Below, one piece after another: positions 34,830 to 44,054 of a DNA stretch of 64,000 bases (its first letter is position 1; each line of letters begins with the position of its first letter). The stretch covers positions 806,001-870,000 of the forward strand of contig NZ_ML138678.1 in the NCBI RefSeq assembly GCF_004028635.1. The letters run 5' to 3'. The translations under genes and the position numbers were made by a program. The notes under the pieces are model-generated. The model was not told where the DNA came from, did no database searches, and was given only the letters and a program-made list of their open reading frames with translations. Origin of the DNA: Streptomyces cyaneus. GTDB taxonomy: Bacteria; Actinomycetota; Actinomycetes; Streptomycetales; Streptomycetaceae.

Positions 34830-36028
34830 GCGAACTCCTTGCGGGCGGACTCGTTGCGGGCGGGCTCCTTGCGGGACCTGCCCAGTCGGCGCATGGCCGG
34901 CTTCTCCACCGCCGCGTACAGCAGCCATGCCACGCCGAGCGTCAGCAGCATCTGCGCGAGCAGCACGCCGATGCCGGCGGCGGTCCCGAAGTACCGGTCG
35001 GGGCCGAGGATGTCTCGGACGACGTTCAGCAGGATGAGATGAACCATGTAGAAGGCGAAGGACACTTCGCCGAGCCAGACCATCGCCCGGCTGCGCAGCA
35101 CCGAGGGCCGCCCCGAGGTGTCCATGAGGGCGACCGCCGGGATCAGCAGGGCCATCGGGACGACGAAGACCGCGTCGAGGGCGTAGAGCCACGGGACGTA
35201 CAGGGACAGGGCGTACGCCGCCACGCAGGCGAGCGCGGCGGGCAGCGGCTTGACCGTGAACCGGCGGCCGGTGAGGACGATGCGCGCCATCAGCATGCCG
35301 AGCACGAAGTCCAGGGCGCGCACCGGCGGCAGCATGTACACGCTCCAGTACTGCCAGACGGACGCCGGGGACCCCTCGGGCATCGGCGGGTTCGCGGGCA
35401 GCAGCAGATACGCCAGTGCCGGTACGGCGATCACCGCGGCGGCGACACCGGCGGCCCAGCGCCACAGGTGCGCCGCCGGGATCCGCTTGATCCAGCGCAG
35501 GAACAGCGGGAAGCACAGGTAGAAGAAGAGCTCGCAGGCGAGGGACCAGCTGGGCGGGTTCACGCCGAGGAAGACCGTGAACTCCGGGATCCAGGCGTGC
35601 ACCAGGGCGAGGTTCGGTACTGCCTGCCACCACTGGGTGGCGGATCCGGAGAGCAGGGCCAGGGCCAGGACCCAGGTGACGAGGTGGTTCGGGTAGATCT
35701 TGAAGAACCGGCGGCGCCAGAAGTGCCGGGGCCGGTCGCCCTCGCGGGCCGACCAGGTCAGCACGAAGCCGCTGAGGATGAAGAAGAAGCTCACCCCGGC
35801 CCAGCCGGCGTTGCTGGACAGCCACCGGTAGCCGTCGGAGACGTCTTCGGAGGCGAAGGGGTTGAGGGCGGGCAGGGCGAGTGAGGAGTGGTAGCAGAAG
35901 ACCAGCAGGGCGGCGATGAAACGCAGCCCGGTCAGGGAAGGGAGCCTGCCGTGCACAGCCTGTTGCGGCCGGGGGGCACGCTCCGTGGATATCGCGGCGG
36001 ATTCGGCGGATTCAGCGGATATGGACAA
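34826..36028 (-). CDS. Membrane acyltransferase (acyltransferase-3 family), paralogue 3
   Basis: A 400-residue, about ten-TM protein. The best start is TTG 36028 (LSISAES), eight bases after GGAGAG; there is no ATG at the domain boundary. LPSLTGLRFIAALLVFCYHS carries the family's conserved His, then WAGVSFFFILSGFVLTWSAR and WRRRFFKIYPNHLVTW. Such proteins O-acylate sugars, cyclitols or antibiotics at the inner membrane. It is a diverged relative of the two tandem acyltransferases at 37010-39385 and is translationally coupled to the oxidoreductase downstream. Confidence 0.88.
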   Translation of the reverse strand: MSISAESAESAAISTERAPRPQQAVHGRLPSLTGLRFIAALLVFCYHSSLALPALNPFASEDVSDGYRWLSSNAGWAGVSFFFILSGFVLTWSAREGDRPRHFWRRRFFKIYPNHLVTWVLALALLSGSATQWWQAVPNLALVHAWIPEFTVFLGVNPPSWSLACELFFYLCFPLFLRWIKRIPAAHLWRWAAGVAAAVIAVPALAYLLLPANPPMPEGSPASVWQYWSVYMLPPVRALDFVLGMLMARIVLTGRRFTVKPLPAALACVAAYALSLYVPWLYALDAVFVVPMALLIPAVALMDTSGRPSVLRSRAMVWLGEVSFAFYMVHLILLNVVRDILGPDRYFGTAAGIGVLLAQMLLTLGVAWLLYAAVEKPAMRRLGRSRKEPARNESARKEFA

Positions 36029-36126
36029 GGTGTCTCTCCGGAGGAAGACGGGAAGTGGGCAGGCCCGGTGCGGCCGGAGGGGCCGGATGCGCTCGCTCCG
36101 GCCGCACGGGCGACTGCCGGTCGGGG

Positions 36127-36909
36127 TCAGTCCCGGTCGAGGAACTCGGTGATCAGCTGGACCAGTTCGGCGGTCTTCTCGAAGACGACCATGTGGCCGC
36201 TCTCCAGCTCGGCGTACTCGCTGCCCTTGACGGCCTGGTGGATCTCGCGCGAGTGCTCCACGGGGATCAGCAGGTCCCGGCTGGAGCCGACGACGAGCGT
36301 GCGGGCGCCGATGGCGGGCAGCAGTTCGGTGATGTCGACGCGGTGGTCGAGCTCGATCTGACGCAGGGTGCCGGCCTCCGCGGTGATCCCGGCGACGGTG
36401 GCCTTGACGCCGTCGCTGCCGAAGCCGGCGAGGAACGGCGGCGAGAAGATCAGCAGTGCGCTGTAGGCGGCGAAGGCATCCGCGTCGATGTCCGGCAGCC
36501 GCCGCCACAGGTCGACGGCGAGCTGCTGGCGCGGATCGTCGTTGCGGGCCCAGCCGTTGATGACGATCAGCCGGCGGACCAGCTCGGGGTACTTGGCCGC
36601 CGCGGCGGCCGCGACGACCGCGCCGAGCGAGAACCCGACGATGTCGAACGGCTCGTCGGTCACCGCCCGGGCCGCGCCGATGACCTGGTCGACCAGCTCG
36701 TCCAGGCTCAGCTCGTCGGCGTGCAGGGGCGTCTTGCCGCTGCCCGAGTAGTCGGGGGTGATGACGGTGCGGCCCTCGGTGAAGTGCTCACGGAGGTGGC
36801 CCCAGTTGGTCTCGCCGTCCGCGGCCGTGCCGTGCACGAACAGCAGTCCGGGTCCGCTGCCCTGGGAGGTGTAGTGGACGGGGGTGCCATTGACGTCGAT
36901 CGTGGGCAC
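36127..36909 (-). CDS. Alpha/beta hydrolase
   Basis: A 260-residue cytosolic hydrolase. GLLFVHGTAADGETNWG is the oxyanion-hole region, FDIVGFSLGAVVAAAAA is the nucleophile elbow (Ser in GFSLG), SSRDLLIPVEHS carries the acid, and LESGHMVVFEKTAE the catalytic His. It sits between acyltransferases in the second unit of the cluster, where a deacylase, esterase or thioesterase-like role in editing acyl groups is plausible. Substrate unknown. Confidence 0.9.
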   Translation of the reverse strand: MPTIDVNGTPVHYTSQGSGPGLLFVHGTAADGETNWGHLREHFTEGRTVITPDYSGSGKTPLHADELSLDELVDQVIGAARAVTDEPFDIVGFSLGAVVAAAAAAKYPELVRRLIVINGWARNDDPRQQLAVDLWRRLPDIDADAFAAYSALLIFSPPFLAGFGSDGVKATVAGITAEAGTLRQIELDHRVDITELLPAIGARTLVVGSSRDLLIPVEHSREIHQAVKGSEYAELESGHMVVFEKTAELVQLITEFLDRD

Positions 36910-37009
36910 GGGAATCTCCTAACTTGCGGGTGGTGGGGGGAACTCGGGGGTTGTGAGGAACATGGGGCCCGTGGGGGTCCATGGGGCCCGTGGGGGTACG
37001 CGGGAGGAC

Positions 37010-38200
37010 TCAGCGCAGGGCCGGGGCCGGGCTCGGCTCCTCGTCCCGTGGTGTGGTCCGGGCGGCCGGCGGCCTGGCCCAGCGGCGCATCACCGGGCGC
37101 TCGACGCACACCAGGAGGAGCCAGCCGGCCAGGAGGGTGGCGCAGAAGAAGCCGAGGAGGACTAGGACACCGGGGAGCGGGCTGAAGAGCCGCTCGTCCA
37201 TCAGCGTCGTACGGACGGAGTACATGACCACGTACTGGGCGAGGTAGAAGCCGAAGGAGACCTCGCCGAGCCACTGCATCGTGCGGCCGCGCAGCACCGT
37301 CGGGGCGCCCTCCACGTCGGCGCGGGCCACCGCGCAGATCAGCAGGGCGATGGGGACGACCGTCATCAGGTTGAGGCCGTAGAGGAACGGCACCACCATC
37401 GCGGCGGCGTAGCCGACCAGGCACAGCAGGGAGGCCGCGATGATCCCGATGCGGGGTGCGGCTCCGGCCGCCACGAGCCGGGCCAGGATCATGCCGAGGA
37501 CGAACTCGAACATCCGCACCGGCGGGAAGTTGTAGCCGAACCAGAACTCCCACAGGGAGATGCCGAAGCCTTCCGGGGTCGGCGGGTGCTGCGGCATCAG
37601 GAAGTCGGTGACCAGCTGTACGGCCAGCATCCCGGCGACCATGGCGGCAGCCCAGATCCACAGCGCGCTCTCCTTGATCCGCTGCACCGGCCGCAGCAGG
37701 AGCGGGAACAGCAGGTAGAAGAGCAGCTCGCTGCAGAGCGACCAGCTCGGCGGGTTCACGCTGATGAAGGTGTCGTGCTGCGGGAACCACGAGTGGATCA
37801 GGAACAGGTTCGGCAGCCACGCGGACACCGGCGTCATCGCCCCGGCGAACAGGACCATGGCGAGCGCCCACATGACGACGTGGTTGGGGAAGATCTTCAG
37901 CAGGCGCCGGCGCCAGAAGCCCGTGAGCGTGTCACCGGGCCGGGCCGACCAGGTCAGCACGAAGCCGCTGAGGACGAAGAAGAACGACACCCCCATCCAG
38001 CCGGCCTTGCTGAACAGCCAGCGGAAGCCCTCCTCCCAACTCTCGTCGGCGAACGGGTTCATGGGCGGGTCGCTGAAGGTCGCGTGGAAGAAGAAGACCA
38101 GCGCGGCGGCTATGAAACGCAGCCCGGTCAGTGAGGGAAGCTTGGTCCGGTAGCTCCCCAGGGCGCCGTCGGTGGCGACAGCGGGGGACGACGAGGTCAT
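37010..38200 (-). CDS. Membrane acyltransferase (acyltransferase-3 family), paralogue 2
   Basis: A 396-residue, about ten-TM protein. KLPSLTGLRFIAAALVFFFH includes the conserved His; WMGVSFFFVLSGFVLTWSAR, WRRRLLKIFPNHVVMW and the late MQWLGEVSFGFYLAQYVVMY match the family. It is close in sequence along its whole length to its neighbour at 38216-39385, a recent tandem duplicate. It presumably transfers an acyl group to an exported or membrane-facing product. It starts 15 bases after the neighbour's stop, so the two are co-transcribed. Confidence 0.92.
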   Translation of the reverse strand: MTSSSPAVATDGALGSYRTKLPSLTGLRFIAAALVFFFHATFSDPPMNPFADESWEEGFRWLFSKAGWMGVSFFFVLSGFVLTWSARPGDTLTGFWRRRLLKIFPNHVVMWALAMVLFAGAMTPVSAWLPNLFLIHSWFPQHDTFISVNPPSWSLCSELLFYLLFPLLLRPVQRIKESALWIWAAAMVAGMLAVQLVTDFLMPQHPPTPEGFGISLWEFWFGYNFPPVRMFEFVLGMILARLVAAGAAPRIGIIAASLLCLVGYAAAMVVPFLYGLNLMTVVPIALLICAVARADVEGAPTVLRGRTMQWLGEVSFGFYLAQYVVMYSVRTTLMDERLFSPLPGVLVLLGFFCATLLAGWLLLVCVERPVMRRWARPPAARTTPRDEEPSPAPALR

Positions 38201-38215
38201 GGATGCCTGTTCCCT

Positions 38216-39385
38216 TCAGGAGGCGGCGGTCAGCTGCTGCGGGGTCGGGGAGGATTCGGCCGGGTCCGCGGTCTTCCTGCGGGGGCGGGCCCAGCGGCGC
38301 ATGGCGGGGCGTTCGACGCACACCAGGAGCAGCCAGCCGAGGGCCAGCGATCCGGCGAACTCGGCCGCCACGACGGCGACACCGGCCGGCGTCGCGACGG
38401 TCCGGTTGTCCATCAGCGTCGTACGCACGAACGAGAGCACGATCTGCTGGGCGAGGTAGAAGCCGAAGGAGACCTCGCCGAGCCACTGCATCGTGCGGCC
38501 GCGCAGCACCGTCGGGGTGCCGTCCGCGTCGGCGTGCGCCACCGCGCAGATCAGCAGGGAGATCGGTACGACGGTCATCAGGTTGAGGCCGTAGAGGAAC
38601 GGCACCACCATCGCCGCGGCGTAACCGGCCACGCAGAGCACGGCCGCCGGGACGATCCCGACCCGCGGAAAGGCGCCGGCGAGCACCAGCCGGGCCAGGA
38701 TCATGCCGAGGACGAACTCGAACATCCGCACCGGCGGGAAGTTGTAGCCGAACCAGAACTGCCAGACCGTCACGTCGGTGCCGGGTGCCGGGGGGCTGCT
38801 GGGCGCGAGGAAGTCGGTGACCAGCTGCACGGCCAGCATGCCGGCGACCATGACCGCCGCCCACAGCCACAGGCCGCGCTCCTTGATCCGCAGAACCGGC
38901 CGCAGCAGGAACGGGAACAGCAGATAGAAGAGCAGTTCGCTGCAGAGCGACCAGGCGGGGGCGTTGAGGCTCAGATGGACGGTGGGGTCGGGGAACCAGG
39001 AGTGGATCAGGAAGAGGTTCGGCAGCCACACCTTGGCCGAGATCGCCGTCCCGGCGAACAGGATCATGGCCAGGGCCCAGGTGGCGACGTGGTTGGGGAA
39101 GATCTTCACCAGGCGCCGGCGCCAGAAGCCGGTGACGGTGTCGCCGGGGCGGGCCGACCAGGTCAGGACGAAGCCGCTGAGGACGAAGAAGAACGACACC
39201 CCCATCCAGCCGGCCTTGCTGAACAGCCAGCGGAAGCCGTCGGCTGTGTCCGGGTCGGCGAAGGGGTTCATCGATATGAAGATCAGTGAGGCGTGGAAGA
39301 AGAAGACCAGGGCGGCGGCGATGAAGCGCAGCCCGGTCAGCGAAGGAAGCTTGGGCCTGGTGGAGGGCGCGAGGCTGCTCGACAT
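38216..39385 (-). CDS. Membrane acyltransferase (acyltransferase-3 family), paralogue 1
   Basis: A 389-residue, about ten-TM protein with the same landmarks as paralogue 2: KLPSLTGLRFIAAALVFFFH, WMGVSFFFVLSGFVLTWSAR, WRRRLVKIFPNHVATW and MQWLGEVSFGFYLAQQIVLS. Long stretches are identical or nearly so to the adjacent copy, while extracytoplasmic loops differ (FPDPTVHLSLNAP here, FPQHDTFISVNPP there). That pattern fits duplication followed by change of acyl donor or acceptor. Transcribed with the MFS gene upstream. Confidence 0.92.
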   Translation of the reverse strand: MSSSLAPSTRPKLPSLTGLRFIAAALVFFFHASLIFISMNPFADPDTADGFRWLFSKAGWMGVSFFFVLSGFVLTWSARPGDTVTGFWRRRLVKIFPNHVATWALAMILFAGTAISAKVWLPNLFLIHSWFPDPTVHLSLNAPAWSLCSELLFYLLFPFLLRPVLRIKERGLWLWAAVMVAGMLAVQLVTDFLAPSSPPAPGTDVTVWQFWFGYNFPPVRMFEFVLGMILARLVLAGAFPRVGIVPAAVLCVAGYAAAMVVPFLYGLNLMTVVPISLLICAVAHADADGTPTVLRGRTMQWLGEVSFGFYLAQQIVLSFVRTTLMDNRTVATPAGVAVVAAEFAGSLALGWLLLVCVERPAMRRWARPRRKTADPAESSPTPQQLTAAS

Positions 39386-39409
39386 GGCGGTGGCTTTCTC
39401 GTGAGAAAG

Positions 39410-39490
39410 GTCCGGGGTCGGGAGGTCCAGGGTCGGGACGTCCGGGGTCGGGAGGTCTGGGTCTGGACGTCCGGGGTCGGGAGGTCCGGT
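39410..39490. repeat. 15-bp tandem repeat between acyltransferase and MFS genes
   Basis: About five direct units of GTCCGGGGTCGGGAG or close variants (one of 14 bases) run from 39410 to 39483 and end at the MFS stop codon. No coding function is seen. It is a minisatellite in the gap between two co-oriented genes. Confidence 0.8.
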
Positions 39491-40720
39491 TCAGGCGGTC
39501 GGCGCGGCGGTGGTCCCGGAGTCGGCGGGCTGCCGGTCCGAAGTGCCGCCCTGCGCCGGGTCGTTGACGGCTTTGCGCCGGCGCCGGCCGCTGTGCACCG
39601 TCTGGGCGATGAGCAGGGCACCGAGGGCGGTGAACGCCGCGGCGCCGACCGTGACCGAGCGGATGCCGAGGCCCTGGTCGATGATCTGGCCGCCGGCCCA
39701 GGAGCCGAGGGCGGCGCCGAGTCCGAAGGCGGACATGTTGGCGGTCAGGGACAGCGTCGGCGCGTCCGCGGCGGCGGAGAGCACCTTGGCCTGGAGGCCG
39801 GGGATGAGGGCGAAGGTCGCCATGGAGAAGAGGATCAGGAAGGCGGCCGCGCCGACCGGTGAGGGGGCGGCGACCCAGTACAGGAGGCAGACGGCGGCGA
39901 GGGCCCAGGACAGGCCGAGCACCGCCGCGTCGACGGACCGGTCGGCGCACCTGCCGCCGATGGTGTTGCCGACGATGGAGCCCAGGCCGTAGGCGACGAG
40001 CACCGCAGGGACCCACGCGGACGGGAAGTCCCCGACGTCGGTGAGCAGCGGCACCATGTAGGTGATCAGCGTGAACATGCCGGCCGAGCACAGGACGGTG
40101 GCCAGGACGGTCCCCACCACCTGCCATTTGCGGAACACACGCAGCTCGTGTGCCGCGGACGATCCGCTGGTGCCGCCGCCGTCCGGGATGACCAGCAGGA
40201 TCAGGACGGTGGCGAGCAGCGCGAGGACGGCGACGCTGCCGAACGTGGCCCGCCAGTTCAGTTGTTGGGCCACCAGGGTGCCGAGCGGAACCCCGAGCAC
40301 GGTCGCGAGGTTGATGCCCAGCTGGGTGCCGGCGATCGCCGACCCCTCCTTGCCCTCGTCGGCCATGTCGCCCGCGATGACGACGCACACGGCGAGGAAG
40401 GTGCCGTGGATGACGGCGGTGAGCATGCGGCCCACGACCAGCAGCCCGAAGGTGGGGGCGAGGCTGGAGACGACGTTTCCGGCGACCGAGACCAGCAGCA
40501 GACCTACGAGCAGGTGCTTGCGCCGGACCCGGGTGGTGGCCGCGGTGACCAGCGGCCCGCCGACCACCACGGTCAGGGCGTAGACGGTCACCAGGAGCCC
40601 CGCGGTGGGGATGGTCACCGACAGGTCCCGGGACAGGTCGCCCAGCATGCCGCTCGGCGCGAGCTCGGCGGTGCCGACGCAGAAGATGGCCAGGATCAGG
40701 ACAGCCATACGGGACCGCAT
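39491..40720 (-). CDS. MFS transporter (DHA1-type efflux), first gene of the second cluster unit
   Basis: A 409-residue, 12-TM protein from ATG 40720, with GAGAGG upstream. FCVGTAELAPSGMLGDLSRD in TM1, the motif A-like TAATTRVRRKHLLVG and GTQLGINLATVLGVPLGTLV (motif C region) match AraJ/YdhP-type exporters. It follows the second copy of the shared promoter element (40775-40803). Likely exporter of the cluster product or a precursor. Confidence 0.92.
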   Translation of the reverse strand: MRSRMAVLILAIFCVGTAELAPSGMLGDLSRDLSVTIPTAGLLVTVYALTVVVGGPLVTAATTRVRRKHLLVGLLLVSVAGNVVSSLAPTFGLLVVGRMLTAVIHGTFLAVCVVIAGDMADEGKEGSAIAGTQLGINLATVLGVPLGTLVAQQLNWRATFGSVAVLALLATVLILLVIPDGGGTSGSSAAHELRVFRKWQVVGTVLATVLCSAGMFTLITYMVPLLTDVGDFPSAWVPAVLVAYGLGSIVGNTIGGRCADRSVDAAVLGLSWALAAVCLLYWVAAPSPVGAAAFLILFSMATFALIPGLQAKVLSAAADAPTLSLTANMSAFGLGAALGSWAGGQIIDQGLGIRSVTVGAAAFTALGALLIAQTVHSGRRRRKAVNDPAQGGTSDRQPADSGTTAAPTA

Positions 40721-40774
40721 GCAGTGCCTCTCGTGTGCGACGGGCAGCCCTTTTTCCGGACTGAAGATTATTTT

Positions 40775-40803
40775 ATTGGCTCGCTGTCCACTATACAAGC
40801 AGC
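40775..40803 (-). promoter_or_regulatory. Shared cluster promoter/operator element, copy B
   Basis: This 29-base block matches 49991-50019 at 25 positions, in the same orientation relative to its gene. On the minus strand the common part reads TATAGTGGACA then CGAGCC. TATAGT is a good -10 hexamer and the conserved bases after it would span the start site. It lies about 55-85 bases upstream of the MFS gene. Most likely a common promoter with an operator. Confidence 0.75.
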
Positions 40804-40843
40804 TTTGCCGATGGAGCTACACAGGCGCCGTGCAGACGCGCCG

Positions 40844-42115
40844 TCAGGCGTTGGGCACCGGACGCCGGATCAGCACGGCGACCAGCACCGCCGTGGCCAG
40901 CACGGCCGAGACCAGCGGGAGCAGGCCGACCGGCTGTCCGAGGAGCATCGCGCCGAGGGCCGACCCGCCCGCGATGCCGATCTGGAAGCCGGTGACGTAG
41001 ACGGAGGACGCCCGGTCGGCGTCCGCGCCCGCCAGCCGCATCACCCCCGTCTGGAAGACGGGCCCCGCGGCGGCGAACGCCCCGCCCCACACGGCGACGG
41101 CGACGGCGGCCACGGCACAGCGCACGGCCGTCGGGACCGGGGCGAAGGCGAGGGCCAGGAGACCGACCCCCGCCGCGAAGGCGGCCATGGTCACGACCGC
41201 GGAGCGTTGTGGAGAGCTGTCGTTGTGACGGCCGATGAGATACGTCCCCACCGCCCCCGCGCCGCCGAAGACGGCCAGCAGGACGACCACCGCCCCCGAC
41301 CCGCCCGTGACGTCGGTGACGATGACGGCGAAGTACGTGTAGCTGAGGAAGTGCGCGACGACCAGCACCACGGCGACGGCGCACAGCGTCAGGACCGCGC
41401 TCCAGTCGACCACCGACCGATCCGCCGCCGACCTATCGACGGGGGACCGCTCCGCCGCCGACCGGTCCACCGTCCCGGGCGGGGCTCCCGCCGGGCCGTC
41501 GTGGAGCGACGCGTTCGTCGTCGGCCGCGGTCGCAGGGCCCACACCAGTGCGAGGGTCACCGCCACCGTGGCCGCCGCCAGCAGCAGGGCGGTGGCCCGC
41601 CACCCGATGAACTCCCCGACGAACGTCGTGCCCGGGCTGCCCACGATCGCCGCGAGCGAGGAGCCGCCGAACACCACGGCGGTCGCGGTCCCCACCCGCT
41701 CCCGGGGCACCAGGGTGGCGGCCGCCGGAGCGATCAGCGACCAGAGCACCCCGTGGGTCAGCGCCGCGGCGACCCTGCTGACCGCCATCATGGCGAACCC
41801 CGTGGCGGCCGCCGCGAGCAACTCGGCGACGACCAGGACCAGTAGGGAGACCACCAGGGCCGTACCGCGGGACACGCGTGCGGCGAGGGCGACGGTCGGG
41901 ATGGTGACGACGGCGGCGACGACGGCGTATCCGCTGATGAGCAGTCCGACCCGGCCGGCGCCGACGTCCAGGTCGGCGGCGATGTCGTGGATGAGTCCGA
42001 CCGGGAAGACCTCGAAGGTGACGTAGACGAAGGTGGCCGCGGCGAGCACGGCGAGGCGGGCTGCGGTCGGTGCGTCGATCCTGGCCGGCGCGGCCGGCGG
42101 GGCCTCCGCGCTCAC
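40844..42115 (-). CDS. MFS transporter (DHA1-type efflux), last gene of the first cluster unit
   Basis: A 423-residue, 12-TM protein from GTG 42115, overlapping the dehydrogenase stop (GTGA). FVYVTFEVFPVGLIHDIAAD in TM1 and LISGYAVVAAVVTIPTVALA resemble sugar-efflux/chloramphenicol-resistance-type exporters. The central loop has a short degenerate repeat of VDRSAAERS-like pieces (VDRSAAERSPVDRSAADRS). It ends the operon that starts with the cyclase at 49943. Confidence 0.9.
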   Translation of the reverse strand: MSAEAPPAAPARIDAPTAARLAVLAAATFVYVTFEVFPVGLIHDIAADLDVGAGRVGLLISGYAVVAAVVTIPTVALAARVSRGTALVVSLLVLVVAELLAAAATGFAMMAVSRVAAALTHGVLWSLIAPAAATLVPRERVGTATAVVFGGSSLAAIVGSPGTTFVGEFIGWRATALLLAAATVAVTLALVWALRPRPTTNASLHDGPAGAPPGTVDRSAAERSPVDRSAADRSVVDWSAVLTLCAVAVVLVVAHFLSYTYFAVIVTDVTGGSGAVVVLLAVFGGAGAVGTYLIGRHNDSSPQRSAVVTMAAFAAGVGLLALAFAPVPTAVRCAVAAVAVAVWGGAFAAAGPVFQTGVMRLAGADADRASSVYVTGFQIGIAGGSALGAMLLGQPVGLLPLVSAVLATAVLVAVLIRRPVPNA

Positions 42116-43194
42116 CGGCGCGCCCCGGCCGCGGTGTCCCGGGAGGCCGCGCGCGCCGGAGCACCCGTCACGTCCCGCAGGGCCGGATCGACCTGGACGA
42201 GGACCTTGGGCCGAGCGCGCCCGCCGTCCGCGAGGCGGGCGAAGGCGGCGTCCAGGTCGTCGAGCGGGAAGACGCCGTCGACGAGGGCGTCCAGGTCCAC
42301 CGCGCCCGATTCCACCAGCGCGACGAGCCGGTCCCAGTAGCCGATTCCGGACAGCACGCCGTGCACCGTGACGTCCCGGATGACCAGGCCCGCCGCGTCG
42401 AATGCGTCGACCGCGTGGTGGGGCGTGCCGAGCTGGGCCACCCGCCCGCCGGACGCGACCAGGCGGACGGCGGAGCGGACCGCCGCCACGCTGCCGGACG
42501 CCTCGATCACGGCGTCGTACGCCTCCGCGTCCGCGTCGCCGGGCGCGGCCTCGGCGCGCAGGCCGAGGCGGTGTGCCAGTTCGCGGGCGGTGGGCTGGGG
42601 GTCGAAGACGACGGTGGGGGCGCCCAGGTGCTGGGCGACCTGTGCCGCCGCGAGCCCCAGGGTGCCCGCGCCGAGGACCGCGACCCGGTCGCGGGAGGTC
42701 ACGGCGAGCCGGTCCACCGCGTGGACCGCGGCGGCGGTCGGCTCCAGCAGCGCGCCGGCGGCGTCGGACAGGGTGTCGGGGATCCGGGTCAGGGTGCTCA
42801 CGGGTACGGTGATCAGCTGCGCTCCGGCGCCTGGAAGCGGGCCGAGGACGCCGATCTCGCTGCGGTTCGGGCAGTACCTGATACGGCCCGCGCGGCAGTG
42901 CGGGCAGCGGCCGCAGGTACGGAAGTTGTGTCCCGCGACGCGTTGCCCGGCCAGGGCGGGGTCGGCGCCGGGGCCCAGGCGGGTCACCGTGCCGATCCAC
43001 TCGTGGCCCGGGACGAAGGGGTAGCTCTTCAGGCCGTCGTGGAGGTAGTTGCTGCTGCCGTCGTAAAACCCGAGGTCCGTGCCGCACAGGCCGAGCAGGG
43101 CCACCCGGACCAGTACCTCGTCCGGGCCCGGCTCGGGCGGGGCGACCTCGGTGACCGTCACCGTGCGGGGGCCGGTGAGCAGGATGGCTTTCAT
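42112..43194 (-). CDS. Zinc-binding alcohol dehydrogenase (MDR), sorbitol-dehydrogenase-like
   Basis: A 360-residue enzyme from ATG 43194. GLCGTDLGFYDG gives the catalytic zinc Cys, PGHEWIGTVTRLGPGAD the His-Glu pair, and CGRCPHCRAGRIRYC the structural zinc Cys cluster. VAVLGAGTLGLAAAQVAQHL is the NAD(P) Rossmann loop. It shares ATGA with the isomerase gene upstream and GTGA with the MFS gene downstream. Acarbose-type pathways use comparable cyclitol dehydrogenases, so oxidation or reduction of a cyclitol hydroxyl is a reasonable role (inference). Confidence 0.92.
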   Translation of the reverse strand: MKAILLTGPRTVTVTEVAPPEPGPDEVLVRVALLGLCGTDLGFYDGSSNYLHDGLKSYPFVPGHEWIGTVTRLGPGADPALAGQRVAGHNFRTCGRCPHCRAGRIRYCPNRSEIGVLGPLPGAGAQLITVPVSTLTRIPDTLSDAAGALLEPTAAAVHAVDRLAVTSRDRVAVLGAGTLGLAAAQVAQHLGAPTVVFDPQPTARELAHRLGLRAEAAPGDADAEAYDAVIEASGSVAAVRSAVRLVASGGRVAQLGTPHHAVDAFDAAGLVIRDVTVHGVLSGIGYWDRLVALVESGAVDLDALVDGVFPLDDLDAAFARLADGGRARPKVLVQVDPALRDVTGAPARAASRDTAAGARR

Positions 43195-44054
43195 CGTTCG
43201 TCCTTGGCGTGGCTGAGCCCGATCGCGGTACGGCACAGTGCGATGTCCGTCCTGAGTCGGGTCGGTGAGTGGGCGTAGTCGTTCTCGACGAGCACCGAGC
43301 GGGCGCCCGAGCGCCGCAGCAGGCCGGGCAGGGCGTCGAAGGCCGTGCCCGGCACCGGGGTGCCGCCGTCGGTGGCGTGTGCGGGTTCCTTGACGTGCAG
43401 GTCCGGCAGGAGCAGCCCGGCGGCCCCGACGAGGTCGGCGAAGCGCGAGGGGTCCTCACCGGCGTCCAGGAGGTTGCCGGTGTCCAGGACCAGGCGCAGG
43501 GCCGGGTGGTCCACGCGGCGGGCGAGGACGAGGGAGTCGGCGGGGCCGAGGGGTGACTCGTAGGCGAGGGTCAGGTCCGCCGCCGCGACCCGCTCGCACA
43601 GCACGCGCAGCGCGTCGGCGGTACCGTCCCGCAGCCCCTCGCTGGTCGGCAGGCTGCGCCGGAAGCCGGGGACGTGCAGGACGCGTGCCCCCAGCCTCCG
43701 CGCGCACTCCAGGGCTCGCTCCAGCAGGGTGACGGCCGACGGGTTCGCCGTGCCGTGCTCCTCGGCCAGGCCGATGTCGTTGACGTGGTTCACCGCGAGG
43801 ACGGGCACCGGGACGTCCCTGGCGATCGCCTCGGCCTCACGCAGTTCCACGGGGTCGCTCAGCAGCGGCCCGCGATGCGCCCCACCGAAGTCCAGATGCA
43901 GTTGATCGGCCCCTTCCGCGAGAGCGACCCGGGCCGCCACCCGCCGGTCGGTACTGATCCGCCACTGGGGGGCGGCCACGGCGGTGGCGGTCGGGACCTG
44001 TTCCTCGTCGGATACGCCGGTCAGGCCCTGCCCCCTGTCAGAAACGGCGGTCAT
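43191..44054 (-). CDS. Sugar phosphate isomerase/epimerase-type TIM-barrel protein
   Basis: A 287-residue protein of the AP-endonuclease-2/xylose-isomerase-like fold. Strands and ligands are visible at GADQLHLDFGGAHRGP, VPVLAVNHVNDIGLAEE, GARVLHVPGFRRSLPTSEGL, DLTLAYESPLG, LRLVLDTGNLLDAGEDPSRF, LLLPDLHVKEPAH and SVLVENDYAHSP. ATG 44054 follows GGTGGAG; ATG 44086 starts a related 11-codon frame created by a 32-base tandem duplication. Coupled to the dehydrogenase downstream (ATGA). In a C7-cyclitol pathway it could epimerise the keto-cyclitol or isomerise its precursor. Confidence 0.85.
   Translation of the reverse strand: MTAVSDRGQGLTGVSDEEQVPTATAVAAPQWRISTDRRVAARVALAEGADQLHLDFGGAHRGPLLSDPVELREAEAIARDVPVPVLAVNHVNDIGLAEEHGTANPSAVTLLERALECARRLGARVLHVPGFRRSLPTSEGLRDGTADALRVLCERVAAADLTLAYESPLGPADSLVLARRVDHPALRLVLDTGNLLDAGEDPSRFADLVGAAGLLLPDLHVKEPAHATDGGTPVPGTAFDALPGLLRRSGARSVLVENDYAHSPTRLRTDIALCRTAIGLSHAKDER

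Noticed and set aside
34826..36508. Longer acyltransferase frame starting within the alpha/beta hydrolase
   Set aside because: The first 160 codons are a shifted-frame reading of the hydrolase; the TTG 36028 start has a ribosome site.
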